Below, in pieces: positions 22,725-34,500 of a stretch of 64,000 bases of DNA. Numbering within the stretch: the first letter of the stretch is position 1; the number at the start of each line of letters is the position of its first letter. The DNA comes from Platynereis dumerilii (lineage: Eukaryota; Annelida; Polychaeta; Phyllodocida; Nereididae), in NCBI GenBank assembly GCA_026936325.1, contig JAPTHN010000018.1, positions 13,597,658 to 13,661,657 on the forward strand, in the 5' to 3' direction. Position numbers and translations under genes: made by a program. The notes under the pieces were generated by a model. The model searched no databases and was not told the origin of the DNA. It saw only the letters and a program-made list of their open reading frames with translations.

Positions 22725-23105
22725 GTACAGTGGTCACTGCGTTGTAAGACCCCCTGCTTTTAGAATTCCCTGCCTTATGTGAGAGCCCTTCTCCTGCACT
22801 AAGTAGCATTTTTAGTGCATATTGCACCTACGAGAGACCGCACCCCCACGATAGACTGCTTCATGACCTCAGAAGGGGTGGTCTTATAACACAGGGACCA
22901 CTGTACTTATCAATGATGTTGACAAGGTGGGGTTTCGGCCATTCAGTCCATGCATCACAGCTCCCAAGAGTGAATATCCCATTCATCTGACCTTCAGTAT
23001 CCGGGTCTTCACTGTGACACTTGCTTTTCCATCTTCTGTCCTCTTTAATCACAGATGCCTCTCCTGTTTAGTGTATACATCCAAATAGGACTTTAAAGAG
23101 GGGGG
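22725..23105. other. Intergenic or intronic, no gene
   Basis: No exon or transposon end is recognised. A G-homopolymer at 23101-23108 marks the start of duplicon copy A. Confidence 0.4.
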
Positions 23106-23559
23106 GGGCATTGGTGACTTATTATTTCACAGTACAGCTGATCAGTTCTGTTATGCTTTAAAGGGTGATTGCATGATTAGCATAGTGTGTGTGAAAGTGG
23201 AAAATAGCTGCTTCATAAGTCATTTAAGTGAACAGGATGTGCATTTTGTTGAGAGGCCAAGCCCCATTAACCCAATTGCTGAATACAGTTTTCATCAGAA
23301 TTGAAATAACACACTGGGTTTGGAATCATTAATTGTAAATAATGTCAACTTGTTTCATGCATAGAAATGTTCAGTCTGTGTGTTCCCCGCAGATAACCCT
23401 TTAGTCTGTCTAAAAGTGTATCCATAATTATTTCAATGAAAACAGTTAATCATTTTTTGTCAATTTCAATATTCTGAGTGTCACTTAGTGCACATGATAT
23501 TCTATTTCTCAAGGTGTTTGTCTGTCAATCTCTCAATGTATCCATCTATCATCTTTGTA

Positions 23560-24223
23560 TGTGGGTCATTCTCAAATTTCGGGACAATTTGCGTCAATCC
23601 AGTTCCATGACATAAATTTGAATGCAATTGATATCTGAAGCGTCACTCTACATCTGTTATTCATATTTCTATTTAGAACCATTGCATTAGGAACAAAAAG
23701 TCATTTTTTAGACTTTTTTTGGTGCAATATGTCCAGATCCACTAAATGTCGTCAGATGCACATACGCCATACTACCACAGCTTTGCAGATTTCATTAAAC
23801 AGGTATTCAACAAATTAAGGCATAATTTTCTTTGGAACACTTTTTGGTCCAACTAAAATGTCTACTCAGTTCCCTTCATTTCCAGGCTTACCAATGATAC
23901 TTTTTCGAAGAATTTAATATATATATTTTCGAGGGTGACATGCTTCAATAGACTGCAATCATAACATCGTATCTCCCAAATCGAATGCACTATTGAGGGA
24001 ACACCAAACCGTTCCTTTCCACTTAGTTAACCCAAAAAAAATTGATATTTAATTGAAAAAAACGACTGATCTGAGATGAACTACTTCTGAAAATAAGACT
24101 TACATCTTTTCTTCCTTTTTTACTATTTTTAAATTGCTCAAAAAGCAGGTTTTTTGCATCAAAATACACTCAATGACCACATTTTCCAGGGCACTTTGTC
24201 CCGAAATTTGAGAACGGCCCATG
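23560..24223. mobile_element. TA-flanked MITE (TGTGGGTCATTCTCAAATTT)
   Basis: The inverted ends TGTGGGTCATTCTCAAATTT and CATGGGCCGTTCTCAAATTT (as complement) enclose 664 bp and share CGGGACAA next. TA dinucleotides flank both sides, typical of Tc1/mariner targets. The same element sits in duplicon C at 56189, so it predates the duplication. It is non-coding. Confidence 0.75.
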
Positions 24224-25214
24224 TATCCATTATGTTTATTTATTTAATCCAAAGGTCAACTCGACATCAACCTGCAAATATGTACAATCTTTAAGTATAT
24301 GGCATATATTATAACATAATCAACATTTAATCCATAATATATATGCAAATGCAATTCAACAAATGAAACCTAATTACACTTTAACACATTTATAACAAAT
24401 AATTGGTGCTCACCTTATATCAGTGATTAATGTATAAGACACAATTTGGAGTTTTGCTTGTGAATTTGTTGATCTAAGTTTGGCTTGCCACATAAATGGT
24501 CTGGCCAATGAGTTGAATGTCAAGACATTCTGCATGTTCAGATGTTAACTTTATTCTTGTATATTGACATAAGTCAAACTGGATGTAATAGTCCTGAATT
24601 TTTCTGTCACATCTCTGGTAGTGGTTAAAGTATATAATTGGTGACATGTAATCATATTTGCAATTATATTCCATATTTGCACAAGAGTCTTGTCATTCAG
24701 TAAGGTTACTTTCTTGGCCCCTGGCTAACAGTTCAACATTGTTCATCCCGATTTGACACAACTGATGACCTCAGTTGAAAATTTCTATCTGTTCATATGA
24801 GTGGAAAACACACCACTAAGCACATTGGAAAATTCATCCACATAGCAATTTTTAACTTGACTTATCTAATTGGACTGGGAAAGCCCATCAGGGCACATGC
24901 ACAGTTATATAGGTCTATATAATTATCTGTTCATGAAAACGCAGGGAGCAGAACCACAAAATATTGAAAATGATTTAGTTCTAAAACATTGGTGCATAAA
25001 GGGAAAGCAAATAATTGTAATTTAAAACCACAGCAGTAAAAAGAAATGTTGAAAAATAAATATTTAAATTAGAAAAAAAAAAAAAAAAGTAACCCTGTTG
25101 CCTAGGCATGACAAAATAAGTACACTCTGGAAATTTGGTGGTCATGGGTCAGTCAGATGCGTATAAAAAGCGTCTTTTTCAGGTCCATTAATGTCCTCTA
25201 TCTCTGCACAGCAT

Positions 25215-25662
25215 TCACTTGTTCAAAAACAAAATATATTCTCATAGTCTAGTTGGCTTCAAGCTTTATATCAAAAAGTCGGTCATTCAATCATATACTA
25301 CATCATGTACACTTCAAAATTGTTACATTTGCAATAGAATATAATTTACTTAATAGTAGGCTACCCTTAATTTCTCTGTTATCTATACAATACAATAGAT
25401 CAATTATCAAAAATTAACCATTCAAGTTTTTTCCGAAAATTATATTATTCAACAACCACTGTTTATTTGCTTGCATGTGCGGACGCTCCTCTGTTCTTTC
25501 TTTTTAATTTTCATTGGGGGTCACTTGACAACGAAAATAATATTTTCCTAAAGTGGCCTCCAGTCCCTGTTGCTATATATTTTCTCTTACGATAATTCAA
25601 TTTAATTTTTATAATAACTGTACTGGGACAATAAAGATATTCTGATTCTGATTCTGATTCTT
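25215..25662 (+). mobile_element. Truncated retroposon 3' end, specific to copy A
   Basis: Copies B and C run straight from CACAGCATTC to TTATTTAGTTTTTTAC. Copy A has about 450 bp between them, ending GGACAATAAAGATATTCTGA plus TCTGAT repeats. This is a LINE-type 3' UTR with a tandem tail, inserted after duplication. Confidence 0.65.
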
Positions 25663-26314
25663 TATTTAGTTTTTTACGAATTAAAAACCTTCAACTTCCT
25701 TCACTAAAGATTTGAAAAGTTGTGATGTATTATGATAGCTGTTGAATGCTGAGGGTATGCTGCCACACAGCTTCTGTTAATTTCTTTTCCGACACAACAG
25801 CTTCATCTGGTGTGAATTCATTAAAAGGCATGGAAAGCAAGAAAAAAACCAGAATACAGTAATATAAATGGAATAAGTCAGTGTATTATAAGTAACTCCT
25901 ACACATATAGTAGTTTGGGAGACAAAATTGCAACTAAAAGAGGTTTTATTAGCCAAAACACTATTATTATTTTCTCCACTTGGGGGCCACGACGCTACAG
26001 CAGTGATCACATGACCGTGACGTCATCACCCATAACAGAGCATAAACATGACGCTCATTGTAGGCAGGACTGCTGGATGATCATAAGTGTGGAAACAACA
26101 AATTTAGGGCCTGTTGAAGCACAAAAAGTAGCTCTGTCGCTGCTGTGTGACAATGTCAGTACCCTGTTCGAATTTGGCCGTTGCGGGCAACCCACATTCC
26201 TCAATCTTAAAAGGGAAAGATGTGGCTCAAGAACATGAACTTTATTCAGTAAGATATCATAGACAGTCTGCCAGTTGTCTCTGTGTATAAATCAATTTAT
26301 TTACTATATTTCAG

Positions 26315-26427
26315 AAAATTCAACCGGCAGTGAAGAACCAAACCGATCTTTGCCTCCAAACCACGGAAGCCAGTCACAATCTCACTCAGAACTTTCAAAA
26401 AAAGAGAAAAAATGTGTGGTATCATAG
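26315..26427 (+). CDS. Candidate terminal exon of the cGLR gene with CaaX box (copy A)
   Basis: Acceptor TTTACTATATTTCAG|AA opens a phase-1 frame that joins exon 3 (..DS|E): ENSTGSEEPNRSLPPN, then a polar Ser/Gln stretch and LSKKEKKCVVS followed by TAG. The last four residues, CVVS, form a CaaX box; Ser at the last position favours farnesylation. The Lys-rich stretch before it resembles the polybasic signals of small GTPases such as K-Ras4B. The predicted mature protein would be lipid-anchored at a membrane and about 815 residues in all. The splice to exon 3 is inferred from phase, strand and order only (6.6 kb apart). Two further copies exist downstream. Confidence 0.5.
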
Positions 26428-27250
26428 CAACCTGTCACTCAACAAAACTATGACACAAGACTGTAAAGTTATGGCGTAAAGAAGAGGCACATCCCAACCG
26501 AAACAGTTATCAGTATAGCCATGTAAAAGAAGAAGTACCTTTCTCTGAAAAACCTGCAACTTCAATGATGACTCACTCACAGATGAATGAGCCAGCACCT
26601 TGGGCTTGGGCAACATCATCAACAAAAACATATTACCATGACCCTCATTGACACCATCAATAATCATCATAGAAGAGTGACATCTAGGTAATTGAAGAGT
26701 CAATTAAAAAAAGAAAGAACTTCTCAATCAATTGAAACATTGCAAAACACTGGCTTCGAAACTTGACAAATAATCACCGAGGTATAGTAAATCAGTTATA
26801 ATTAAATGTATTCAGATTGGACCATTAACTTTGAACATATATCTAGGCCAAAATTTAACATAGGTCCTACTACAGGTCTACAAAAATGTGTACTTCATGG
26901 ACAGTTACTCTCTGTCCATTATTAAAAGGATAAAGGGAGATTGTTGAACATTTCTTGGAGTGGTATTTGTCAATTTTGCAAAAGAACTTCTTTCCGCAGA
27001 TACTTTCACCATCCTACAGGATAACCAAGTCACTTCTGCAATGCAAGTGTTTTCCAGGTTAGATGAGAGTTTCATAGTGATACAGAGCAGCAACTTTAGC
27101 ATCTGACATTGTATAGACTGAAAGGATATATTTAAATTCTACGAGTACCTGGTATACTCGTACAAGTCGCTCTGTGACTGTTTGTTATTAATTTTATATT
27201 GATGAGTTATACATATTCATGAGCTTCTGAAATATCTATACATATATATA
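26428..27250 (+). other. Possible 3' UTR and downstream sequence, copy A
   Basis: Shared with 42609-43387 and, with an internal deletion, 61609-62109. A - strand ORF (26422-26703) recurs in copy B but has no domain and overlaps the exon antisense, so it is not called. No strong AATAAA lies close to the stop codon. Confidence 0.35.
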
Positions 27251-27792
27251 TCCCTCCGGGTAATATTGCAGTTAAATCTTGGCTGACATGATCACTGCTT
27301 GCTTACCTAAACACACCTTCTCTGAGCGTCCCACTCACCCCAACTTTCCATCTATCCTTCTTTTTCTTGCCTGTCTTTCTGTGATGACCATATAACCTTC
27401 TGACTCCTCTTTTATTTCCAATTTCTACTCCATCTCAAAATCGCCACCAGGAGTGCATGCATCTCTCAAACCAGCCATGAAATTCTTCTCTCAAATGTCT
27501 TCTCCTTGTCAACCTCTAAACCGCTATCAAAGGCTAATTATTTCACTATCTTTGCCCTTTTTAATGCATGTTCACTTTAACCCATTTCATACCAAACTAC
27601 TACTACTGCCATATATTCATGAAGTTGCACTGCAGCACACCTGGTGGTCATCTCCAAAATTACATTTCTTTCAGCTGCATCACAAAAATGCAAACTCTTA
27701 CTTCTTTGTTCCTATCTCTCATTTCCTCTTTCAGTTGCTTTTTCCCCATTGTAACCTGCCTTTAACATAGTTTAATAATGGGTAAATTCTAG
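27251..27792 (+). mobile_element. Non-autonomous Helitron (copy 2)
   Basis: Starts TCCCTCCGGGTAATATTG and ends GGGTAAATTCTAG, inserted between A and T. Copy C shows the uninterrupted site (ATACATATGTATATAATAAATATGTG at 62071-62096), confirming precise insertion with no target duplication. It is related to the Helitron at 19870 in both ends and in its CT-rich interior. It has no coding capacity. Confidence 0.8.
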
Positions 27793-28638
27793 TAATAAAT
27801 ATGTGTGTAATATGAATATATTATGTAGATAAAACTGATTAATTCACTTAATTACTTATTATTGAAACGTGAAATTGTTGATGTGTCATAGGCATTTGGA
27901 CATTGCTATGATACAAATGCTTGCCTGTGGGATGCTTTTAAAAGCTTTAAAAGTGTATCTAATTAAAATACGTTTGTTGATGTTAATTTGTTATCGTTGC
28001 GTTTTACAGACGTATAATACATATTATAGATTTTTATTGTATTTCCTTTTGTTTTGCTCCCTACCACATGCATACTTTTACATTCAATCTAATGATTATT
28101 GATTGAATTATGCGTGTGTTTTATCTTTGTTGATCATGTGAATGTTGTTCGCCTGTGGCAAGTGTATGTTGTTTGTGTGCTCGATCATGCGTAACTGAGA
28201 AAACTGTCAATCCTTACACATGTAATTCAGTTGTGTGCAGAATTGGTCAACTAAGTTAATTGGTTGACTAAACTTGGCAGCAAAATTATTCAACCCCGTT
28301 GATGTTTTCTAGACTCCAATAGTAAACAGGTTTTCCGAAAGTAAGTGTGGTGACATCAAGGTGTTACAAATTATAAAAATAACAGTACCAGTCACATGGA
28401 CTAGATAAATCCTATGAGTATCAGGGACTGGAACCAAAAACTGTTTTAACCAGGGGAAAACAACGGTCTTAAGCCAAGCAGATATCTACATCGAAATGCA
28501 GGCTAACCCACATTTCTGTGTGGACCATGTTAATGAAACTATCACCACCTCAAATCTAGACTTGTTTTTCTTGGATTTGCACACCTCAAACCTTAGTAGG
28601 AAAACAATTCCGAAAATTGACAGTTTCATTTTTTAATA
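27793..28638. other. Duplicon DNA, no gene
   Basis: Matches 44430-45253 in B and, to 28318, 63499-64000 in C. A short ORF in copy B (45027-45311) is broken in copy A, so I do not call a gene. Confidence 0.4.
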
Positions 28639-30003
28639 TTTCGGTCTTTATTAAACCATCTTCAGGAGAGTAATGATTAGGAGGCATACATGTTGAAATG
28701 TTAGCTTCTAGAGCCCGGAACTGAGTCAGACACCTTTGGTCAGCTCACTTGAAGAATTTGTGGCTCACTTTTTCAGCTAGCTGAATTTTGTTGGCTGCAA
28801 CTTGAGCTGACTTAAGTCAGCTCACTTGATGCGTTATTTTTATGAATTTTTCACAGATATATATAAATTGACCAGTTACTGTAACATCAATCTTTAGTCT
28901 TTGCCAAGGTCCAACCCTGATAGTCTACCTGGGAAGTCATACTTATAAATAGTATAAAGAAAAGACTCTAGTAGGCTTAGGCCTGTGGTCTTTGGAGGGG
29001 TGATAATGTATTAAATTTGTTAAACAGTATTGTAGGCCTGCTGAAAGTATGCAAATTCATGTACAGGGCTCAATATAATAACAATTAACAAATGTATTAT
29101 TCAAATTAAATAGTGTTGTCCTAATTATTTGGGTTTGGTCAATATATCTGCATAATAGTTATGGCTAAAAATGTATTTCAAATTTTGCCCCTGAACGGAC
29201 TTTTAATTATTAAATTTGGGATAACCCATGCATCAAACTTCACAGTACATGGGCCTTTTCACTCTTCTGGAAGTCAAAGGTGAGCATTGCAATCAGAATT
29301 ATCAGATTGCCAACTCTAGTTGCCATCATGAGAAATAAAAGTAGGTAACTTCTCTTCTTCCTTATTTTCAATTATGAAGTCCTATTGATGCTCCTGTAAA
29401 TTAAACCCCAATTGCCATAGAGCTAAGGGCTTTAAAATTGGCTTCAAGCTGGCTTTTCAGCTCAGCTGACTTGAAGCAAAGTCAGCTGAGAGTAAAATCA
29501 GCTCACGGCGGCGCAAAATGTTGGCGGTTTTGGGCTCTAGTTAGATACAGTAAACAATGAAAACAGATTACAATGACAAACAACATCAAACAGTTACAAC
29601 ATACAATCATATAGAGTGTGAAATAAAGTGGAAATCAATGGAACAATACTAGTTGTTTGGTGGCCTTCAGTCCATGGTTAAGATTTGGCATATTTCTTCT
29701 AATTGCTAATGATTCTTTAAATAATAACAAGGCCCAATGTTTGTCCCTATCAATGATTTTGGTGTTCTGTAGTATAATTTGATGAACACCAAAGGGACCA
29801 TTGTCATCAATAGTGTCTGGAAGGCTTAACAGATCATGAATGTCTTTAAAGTCAGTACAGTGTTGAACATGTTGAAAAATTTCACTATTATTACTTTTAC
29901 TGCGTTCAATGATTCTAGTTAGTAAGTTTCTATCGGTTTTGCCAATATAGCATGAGTTCATAAGCCTTCCAACACATTCATGATCTGTTGAGCCTTTCAT
30001 CAA
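28639..30003 (-). mobile_element. Penelope-like element 3' fragment (copy A)
   Basis: On the - strand, an endonuclease domain (30003 to 29635) is followed by a non-coding tail to about 28640. No reverse transcriptase is found upstream, so the element is 5'-truncated. The tail ends with CTGAAGA...GAAA, a combination seen in hammerhead ribozymes that accompany Penelope-like elements. The same fragment is in copy B, so insertion predates duplication. Confidence 0.55.
29635..30003 (-). pseudogene. Penelope-type GIY-YIG endonuclease domain (copy A)
   Basis: The 122-residue frame shows SCYIGKTDRNLLTRIIERSK (the YIG half and Arg of GIY-YIG), EIFQHVQHC (a conserved His/Cys block), DRDKHWALLLFKESLAIRRN (catalytic Glu region) and PNLNHGLKATKQLVLF, the usual C-terminus of Penelope-like endonucleases. 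The normal GIY half lies before the start and is degraded. Copy B at 47015 is about 95% identical and also open. Confidence 0.75.
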
Positions 30004-31399
30004 ATAAGAGCACAGAAAAAAATTTCAAAGGCAGCAAAAGTAAATGAATGAAATCAAGGAAGTTGTACTTATGTATTACATATTTATCCACAAGGTAATT
30101 AAAATTACAATGAGAGAAATTACTCAAATTAGCAAAAGGGAAGCAAAAATAAAATGGTTCTTCTGAATGAAAATTTTCCATCTTTTCAGCGTCTAAAGAA
30201 TAGTTTTAACAGAACTCGAAAGTGATTCCAATTGCAAAACTGAGAGTCTAAGACATTTTAGATATTGAGTTGATAGGTACCTATATTTTCCGCTGTGCAA
30301 GTTGGCTGTTTGTTTGTGATAATCATAATTTTCCTCCAAATGCCTTGTCCTCGGGAGTGGAAACAATATGTCAATTCCTAATAAGTCTGCCTGATATGGT
30401 GGCCCTGAAATTTAGAAAATCAAAAGGTGAAATTTATAGTAAAGTGATTTAAAAGTGTCTGAGGTCTGTGAATTATCTATAAGAAGAAAAAGAAGAAGTC
30501 AGTCTGTTAGAAGAAATCTTGATCCTTCACAACAGAAAATAAATTATAAAATAGATTTAATGAACTTGAGAAAACAAAAATATTTGAAGTGAAAAAATAG
30601 GAACAGTGGCATAAACAAACAATGTAACAGAAAATAAAACTATTATTCGGGGACTTTGCATGCTTAAAATAAATAAACACTTTGGCTGTTTTCGTGAAAT
30701 AAATAATTTTCCGTGGAGGAAAACTCCAAAACCCCCCTAATTATTAAATGGTCGCCCCCTAAAAGGTATTTTCTAAATATGGAGTTGTTTGATTTTAGAA
30801 ACAAGTATACCTGTATGTCATAAGCTCAAAATAAATCATTACAGTCACTGTTAAAACAGATAAATAATTTCCCATCGACTGGATGATAGAGGAAAACTAT
30901 AAGGGGCCAACCAGACGAGTGAGGGAGGGGGTATGGATTTGACCCAAGGCCACAGCGATAATTTTTTTTTCCCTAAAAAAGTGCAACAAATTTTTTTTCG
31001 CATGCGGAAGAGCGAAAAATATTTTTATCGCAGTTTTAACATAACGGTACCCTAGCTACAGGTGGAAACAAATTTTTTTTTCATTTTCATGTGCTCAACT
31101 TTTTTTTTAATGTCAAGTGGGATACAAAACATTTCACCAAAAATTCAAATTTGTAAACAAATTGAAAATTATCAGAAACAATAAACATGCTGTTGCAGTT
31201 GTGTCGATGAACAGAAACTGGAAGCCACTTCCCCACAATCACACACCAGTGACACCACACACAGATTACCAAGCAGGACTAACCTTTTTTGTATCCAATA
31301 AAACTGTCATTTGTATACCTGCGTATAATTTTTTTCATGTCTTTGCCTAAAATTGTCTTCAAAGAACTTCTCTGCTGTCAGCTCTGTGAAGATCAACAG
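30004..31399. other. Duplicon DNA with a dispersed GAAATAAATAATTT repeat
   Basis: No gene is seen. 30640-30780 carries a GTGAAATAAATAATTTTCC...CTAATTATTAAATGGTCG block that also occurs at 48000-48110 (copy B) and, more diverged, at 39100-39235. This indicates a dispersed repeat of unknown type. Confidence 0.4.
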
Positions 31400-31700
31400 T
31401 GGAATGAAAGAACAATGCAATGACATCACACTCACCTGCCTGCTGTGATGTCATCAACAATCACCTTGGAGATGACGTCACACCACCTGCTGGAAATTAC
31501 AGCAGCAGCAGAAAACAACAAAAACAAAGAGAAAGCAGAAGATAGCTCTCAGTCTCAGTTAAAGCAAGAGAAAAACTTTACTTGAAAGTTAGTCGACCAG
31601 TTCAGAGTTTTAAAGGTGAGTTGCGACTTGCTTGTACATTATTGTACTACAGTTTCATCTTTGAAAAGTTCAGGGAAAAGAAGTAAATATAAACAAATGA
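31400..31700 (+). promoter_or_regulatory. Candidate promoter/5' UTR with CRE (copy A)
   Basis: Contains a consensus cAMP-response element TGACGTCA at 31473-31480 and a TGATGTCATC half-like site at 31447. A purine-rich, CAG-rich stretch follows that resembles a 5' UTR, then AAAG|GTGAGT at 31614, a good donor. Copy B keeps the layout, but its CRE is lost (TGATGCCATCA). Function is inferred. Confidence 0.3.
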
Positions 31701-31714
31701 AGATTTCTTTGACC

Positions 31715-31790
31715 ATGTTGACTTTGCCTTGGCTTTTGACTCTGCTTTGGCATGTCGTCATGGTCATGTTGGCTCTATTAAATAGTACCT
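31715..31790 (+). CDS. Candidate first coding exon with signal peptide (copy A)
   Basis: ATG at 31715 (an in-frame ATG also at 31697) starts MLTLPWLLTLLWHVVMVMLA, a strongly hydrophobic signal-peptide-like segment. It is followed by LNST and then a strong donor, CCT|GTGAGT, in phase 1, the usual phase after a signal-peptide exon. The downstream exons of such a gene are not found. It cannot join the CaaX exon, because the junction would create TAA. Copy B (48976) keeps the hydrophobic start but has lost the GTGAGT donor. Confidence 0.3.
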
Positions 31791-31800
31791 GTGAGTGTGA

Positions 31801-32839
31801 TTTTAAAATTTACGCCTGCTACCAGTAATTATGAAACTTTAGAAAGTCCTAAACTGGGTGTCTGGCACTGTCAACCAATCCTTGAATAGCCTTGAATTTG
31901 GTTTCTCATAATTCCAGGCCTTTAAAATATTTGTTTTGCACAAAAGGTCTAAAGACTGGAATTTAGTTCCTACTTAATATACCTCTGACTCTGAGCTGAT
32001 AATAAAACAATTAACAGCTGCATATTTGGCGATTTCTTGTGACAATGAGCCGGTACGGTAGAAACATTTATAGCCAGGGTCCCTGCCCAGTGCAGGCTGC
32101 AGATTCCTGATCGTCCTATATCAGGCCTGAGATGCCCAGATTTTGGGAAGGACGGCCAGGTTTTCAGAAGGATGAGACCAGATTTTGTACTATGAAACAA
32201 TAAGCTGGGCTTCCACAATGTGGGGAAGGACCCTCAAGCTCCCAAGCACTGACAACGAATCTGGGAACCTGTTTATAGCACTTGTTCAGAAAAAAAATTA
32301 GACCTACAGTGATTTTCTGCCTCGAAAAGCCTGCAATTTTGTTTCAAAAATTTTGCAGACACCCTGCCTGGTCTATCGTCTATGCAAGTTGGCTGCCCCT
32401 GATCCGTGGCGCGGGATCTGGGGAGGATCCAGAAAATCTGGTGTAGGGGTTACGGGTTATCGCGTCGTTTAACACATACTATATCCAATGGTACAATTGC
32501 TGGACAGCGCGTTGATGTAATAAGAATGTAAATATTTTAAAATTTCATCTGGTGGGGGGGGGAAGCATCCCCCCTGCATCCGTCCCTGCGTGGGACGGGT
32601 ACCCACTAAGAATGTTGTTGTAGAGGCGCTGCTGGATGGTTCAGGTTTTTTAGTCTCCTTGGATTAAAATGGTTTTGGTTTTTTGGCAATACACTTTTCT
32701 GATAAATTTGGTTATCATTTTTTAGATCAGCAGACCTATCCGTTTGTGCACCCTCAATGACAGACAACGTATTTTCTAGTATTGTTGAGTCGGCTTGAAA
32801 AAGACAATTCCAATCACCAATGGAATCTAAATCTTAAAG
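31801..32839. other. Duplicon DNA, no gene
   Basis: Colinear with 49072-50028. A long + strand frame is open in copy B (49234-49710) but interrupted in copy A. The text repeats AGATTTTGGGAAGGACGGCCAGGTTTT-like phrases. No domain is recognised. Confidence 0.4.
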
Positions 32840-33622
32840 ATAACTTCATGCAAGCAAACCCAAACAAATTCCAGTCAATGTTTCTAAAGCCCAGTCATTA
32901 TAATGTCACTGTCCCCAGCTACATAGAAATAAACATTCCCATAGAAGTAAGTAACGAAGTCTTATTACTAGGAGTCAAAATTGACAACAAATTAAATCTT
33001 GACTCACATGTATCTAATTTATGCAAAAAGGCAGCAAGACAACTCAAGATCCTAATGAGATTCAAGCGCTTACTCAGCCGTAAAGAGAAAGAAATTCTTT
33101 TCAAGACGTTTATCTTGTCCAACTTCAATTTTTGTGCCGTGGTATGGAACTTTTGCAGTAAAACATCATTGAAAAATGTAGAGAAAATCCAAGAACGTGC
33201 ATTAAGATTTTTACTTAATGATTCTAAAAGCCCCTATTATGAGCTGCTACGAAAAAGTGGTTTCAAGACTGTACACCTCAACAGACTAAAGACTATACAT
33301 ATATGTAGCAAGTGAAGTATTTAAATGTGTATACAAATTAAATCCATCATTCTTGAATGAAATATTCACAAAAAAAGAAAATGTACAAAGCTTAAGAGAT
33401 CCATCTTTATTAGCTATACCACGATTTAATACAATTCAATATGGAAAAAGATCATTTTCTTACTATGGCTCGCATTTATGGAATTTAATGCCTAATAATA
33501 TTAAAAAGTGTACAGATTTACATACATTCAAAAGATTTATTGAGGACTTGGGAAGGGCCTGCCTGCTCATGTTCTATATGTTACCTGTGATATTGTTAGT
33601 TGAATCTTACTGTGATGAATAG
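32840..33622 (+). pseudogene. LINE ORF2, C-terminal third
   Basis: Shows NFMQANPNKFQSMFL (the block after YADD), LGVKIDNKLNLDSHVSNLCK, the FKTFILSNFNFCAVVW thumb motif and QERALRF. After a one-base frameshift near 33305 it continues LNPSFLNEIFTKKENV and RSFSYYGSHLWN. The catalytic RT core is missing through 5' truncation. These motifs are standard for the CR1/L2 group. Confidence 0.8.
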
Positions 33623-33745
33623 TATTATTTTTTTTGTTGTTATTAGTTTTGATTGTTTTATTCTGTCACATAATAGCACTTGTGCTAATGTTGTTTGTTT
33701 TTAACTGTGACTTTAAATAAAGATTTTCATTATTATTATTATTAT
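32840..33745 (+). mobile_element. 5'-truncated CR1/L2-type LINE, 3' end
   Basis: Begins abruptly within ORF2, where copy A and copy B sequence part (about 32840), and runs through the ORF2 end and 3' UTR to AATAAAGATTTTCATTATTATT, an ATT tandem tail at 33729-33747. Copy B has a different insertion at the same point. Confidence 0.8.
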
Positions 33746-34500
33746 TAAATTTGGTCTGGGAAAACCCATGCAAGTTCGACATCACAGCCTCTAAGCCAAT
33801 GGGCTGCCAGAAGAAAAACACATCACATAATCCATGAATTAACAAACAAATTTTCAAAGCCTTTTATTCATGGCAAGTTCCATCAAAGTTAAATGCTGTA
33901 AATTGGCAAGTTTGTATAATCAAACAACTCTGTGGGGATTATAACAGTTGTCTGCTGTGAACTGTTTGAATTGTGATGCATAGTTTACTGTCAGCCCATT
34001 GGCTATCAGGTGTGATGATGTGGTGCAGGGGCTGTCCCTGCTAAAATGCTTACTCTGACACTGTAGAAACTGTGATGCTCAGTTCAGGCGGATCCACATT
34101 GGCTAGAAGCTTGGGAATCTGACCCTGTTTTAAATGACATCACACTTGTAGTTATTACAGGGAAACAAGAAGTGCAACAAAATGACAATGTGTTTGGTGC
34201 TCAAGTAGCTTTGCCACGTCACAGATTTTCATGCTCCTCTGATCACAGACAGTGTATCGCACTTGACAATTATTTTCATTATGTGAAACAACACCATTGA
34301 ATGTTTGTGCTACCTGAAATTGTACTGTATAAAATTCGTGGAGACAGAGCCTCAACATGTAAGCTGAATCCTATCAACACACAACTGAATAGATCATGTG
34401 CTTTGCGCTTGTTGAATTTTTGCAATGTGTCTTATTATCCTTCCAAAAAATATTTAGAATTTGAAAAATTTTGCAAAGTTGGTATGTGACCTCACACTAT
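33746..34500. repeat. Partial duplicon segment (also in copy C)
   Basis: 33760-34150 matches 57970-58890 of copy C discontinuously, for example GATGCATAGTTTACTG...GGCTATCAGGTGTGATG. It is the left end of copy B, separated from the rest by the giant palindrome and other insertions. No gene. Confidence 0.6.

Larger units (their letters stand above)
23106..32840 (+). repeat. Segmental duplicon, copy A
   Basis: Nearly colinear with copies B and C. GGCATTGGTGACTTATT at 23109 equals 55733 in C. 24450-24700 equals 40355-40560 in B and 59680-59880 in C. The CaaX exon at 26315 equals 42496 and 61445. The Penelope-like EN at 29635 equals 47015. The tail near 32740-32830 equals 49920-50030. Relative to C it lacks about 2.2 kb at 24440. 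Private insertions are a retroposon (25215) and a Helitron (27251). Identity is high by eye in the exon region, so the duplication looks recent. Confidence 0.85.

Noticed and set aside
26422-26703. 93-codon - strand ORF repeated at 42603
   Set aside because: Kept only because the duplicons are similar; antisense to the CaaX exon tail, no domain, truncated in copy C.
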